This document shows positions 57,501 to 60,500 of a stretch of 64,000 nucleotides of DNA, piece after piece; the stretch's first letter is position 1; each line of letters begins with the position of its first letter. Below the pieces are notes generated by a model. The model did no database searches. It saw nothing but the letters and a program-made list of their open reading frames with translations, and was not told the DNA's origin. The stretch is taken from positions 1,488,001 to 1,552,000 of the forward strand of contig JAHEWK010000003.1 in NCBI GenBank assembly GCA_020740775.1, given 5' to 3'. The translations under genes were made by a program, and so were the position numbers. This DNA comes from Ilyonectria destructans (taxonomy: Eukaryota; Ascomycota; Sordariomycetes; Hypocreales; Nectriaceae).

Positions 57501-60500
57501 TCCAAACACTCTCAACGTCTGCCAGGTCAACGGTGACTGCACCGACGGCCAGACTTGTGCTTCTGGCGTCTGTCTACCCGCCCTCCTCACCAGTTGCACA
57601 GTCGATTCAAACTGCGATACCACCCAGGTTTGCAGACTTGGCTTCTGTATTCCCCGGACTGTCTCAACCTGCACGGCTGATAGCGACTGTGGAACCTCCC
57701 AGTCCTGCACTGGAGGTATCTGCGTCCCGGAACTGCTACCTAACTGCGCGTCCGACACCGACTGCAGTACCGGACAAACCTGTACATCTGGCGTCTGTTT
57801 CCCTAGCACTGTGGTGACTTGTTCCGCGGAGACTGACTGTCAAGAACGTGAGACTTGCACATCTGGTGTTTGCGTTCCTTCGGTCCTGCCGGCCTGCGGA
57901 ACAGACGATTCTTGTGCTGAAGGCTTGGTGTGCAGGCTGGGAACTTGTCTTCCTGGCGTCCTCACCTCGTGTGAGAGCAGCATCGACTGTCGCGACGGAC
58001 TCAGTTGCCAATCCGGTCTCTGCGTGCCACTTTCGGTTCTCTGCACCGCTGACACTGACTGTGATACTGATAATGTCTGCCGCGCAGGCCTTTGCGTTCC
58101 GCAGTCTTTCTCTGGCTGCTCTACCGACGCCCCATGTGCCGGAGGCTTCACATGTACGGCCGGCCTCTGTATTCCTACAGTTCTCCCTGGTTGCACGACT
58201 ACGGATGACTGTGCAACCGACCAAGTCTGCACAGCTGGTGTCTGCCTTCCAAGCAGTCTCTCTGGTTGCCAGGCTGCCTCAGACTGTGGCTCAACCGAGG
58301 AGTGTAGAGCCGGCCTTTGCGTCCCACAGGCTCTAATCCAATGCACCGCCAGCTCTGATTGCGACAACACCAACAGCGAGCTCTGTCTTTCTGGCCTTTG
58401 TGTGTCTCAGCTCACATCATGTACTGTTGACGACGATTGCACTGACGATGATGTGTGCACGCTCGGCCTCTGCCGTCCCCCCGTTGTGGCGCAATGCTCG
58501 TCAGACGGCGATTGCAGTAGCGAGGAGTTCTGCGCTCTTGGCGTATGTGCTCCGCGGTCCCTCACATGCACAACTAGCGATGATTGTAGCGAGGGCAATG
58601 TCTGTACCGTCGGCCTATGCACTCCTGATATGTCGACGATTTCTTGCACTACGGCCACGGACTGCCTCCTGGGTGTTGGTCTCTGCCCTCTTGGACTTTG
58701 CACCTGCACTGACGGAAAATGCACCTTGGACTCGAGTGTTCCTGGTTGCTCCGCAAATTCCGATTGTGTTACCGGCCAGACATGTCAAAGCGGTGCCTGC
58801 GTCGCAGCCACGACATGCTCAACCACCAACGACTGTACGCTTGGCCTCAACCTTTGCCTTCTGCCTGGTGTCTGCGTCTGTCTCAACGCTGTCTGTACCC
58901 TCGGAGGCGGGACAACGCCCACGTGTACGTCGAATTCCGACTGCGACCAGGCTGGTGGCGAGATCTGCCAAAGCGGCAGGTGCGTCGTTCCCTCAACGTC
59001 GTGTTCCAGCAATATGGAATGTACTGGCAAGGTGCTGGGTCTCGACATCTGCCTCTTCGGCCTCTGCGCTTGCAACGGCGGTACCTGCGTCTACAACGGC
59101 CCAGGTACCTGTTCTACAAATGCGAACTGCGACAGTAACGAGGTGTGTACTGCTGGAAAGTGTCTCCCTAACCCACTCCAGTGCACATCCGACGCCTCGT
59201 GTGGCAGTGAGCAGATCTGCCAGTTTGGTTCCTGCATCGCTGGCTGCCGCACTAACAGCGGTTGCACTGGTACTCAGGCCTGTCAGTTTGGTGTATGTGT
59301 CCCTGGCTGTACTGCCGATAGCGATTGCGGTTCAGCCCAGACTTGCGAAGACAGACTCTGCATCAACAACGTCCTCCAAGAATGCACATCAACTGCTCAG
59401 TGTGGCACGGCCGAGATCTGCCAGCTCGGCACCTGTTTCCCCAATCTCCTCCCTATTTGTCTCACCGCTTCTCAGTGCAGCGAGGGTCAAATCTGCCCCG
59501 CTGGACTCTGCACTGGCTGTTCCAGTGATGCCCAGTGTGGTGCTGGCCGATCCTGTCAAGCAGGGCTCTGTGCCGCCAGCGTCACCCCGTCATGCACGTC
59601 AAACTCTGACTGTGGCACCGGACTCGTATGCCAGAGCGGCCTCTGCCGAGCTTGCACTCTCTCATCCCAGTGCAGTGGCGACGACGTCTGTACTGCCGGA
59701 GTATGCGGGGCCTGTACCCTCACTGCCCAGTGTGCCACCGGCGATGTCTGCGTCAACGGCGTCTGCAGCGACTGTACCGATACCTCTCAGTGCGGTCTCG
59801 GTCGGGCCTGCAAGAGTGGACAATGCGGAAGCTGCGACCAAAACTCGGACTGTGGCCTCGGTAACGTTTGTACGCTCGGGTCCTGTACCCCTGGCTGCAC
59901 TTCCAACGCAGGCTGTATCGCGGGCCAGGCCTGTATTGTCGGGCTCTGCTCGACCTGCACAACCAATTCGCAGTGCAGCACTGGTCAGGCATGCTTGGCT
60001 GGTCTTTGCACTTCCTGTCTCCTCGACGCCCAATGCGCATCCACTGAGGTTTGCATCTCAGGAGCTTGCCAACCTGCTTGTACGACAAACAGTCAGTGTA
60101 CCAGCGGCCAAGTGTGTACGCTGGGACGATGCTCCGCATGCCTGCTCAACTCAGACTGCGACACTGGCCAAGTCTGCAGCTCCGGATCTTGCGGTACCTG
60201 CACGTCATCAGCTCAGTGTGGCCTTGGCCAAGTCTGCGACGCTGGCGTTTGCCATGCTGCCTGTCTTTCTAACGCTGGGTGTTCCAACGGACAAACATGC
60301 CAATCTGGTCTCTGTGTCGCCTGTACCGATGCCTCTCAGTGCGGCCTCGGCCAGGTCTGCACCTCTGGGGCCTGTGGCTCTTGTAGCACTGACAGTCAAT
60401 GCACCACGGCTGGTCAGATCTGCAGCGGCGGTCTCTGCACCGCCGGTTGTGTTTCCAGCCTAACGTGCGGTGGCGGTCAAGTTTGTCAATCCGGCCACTG

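Noticed and set aside
58400..60463. 687-codon plus-strand frame in another register
   Set aside because: It overlaps the real frame completely, and the in-frame Cys module pattern is present only in the main frame.
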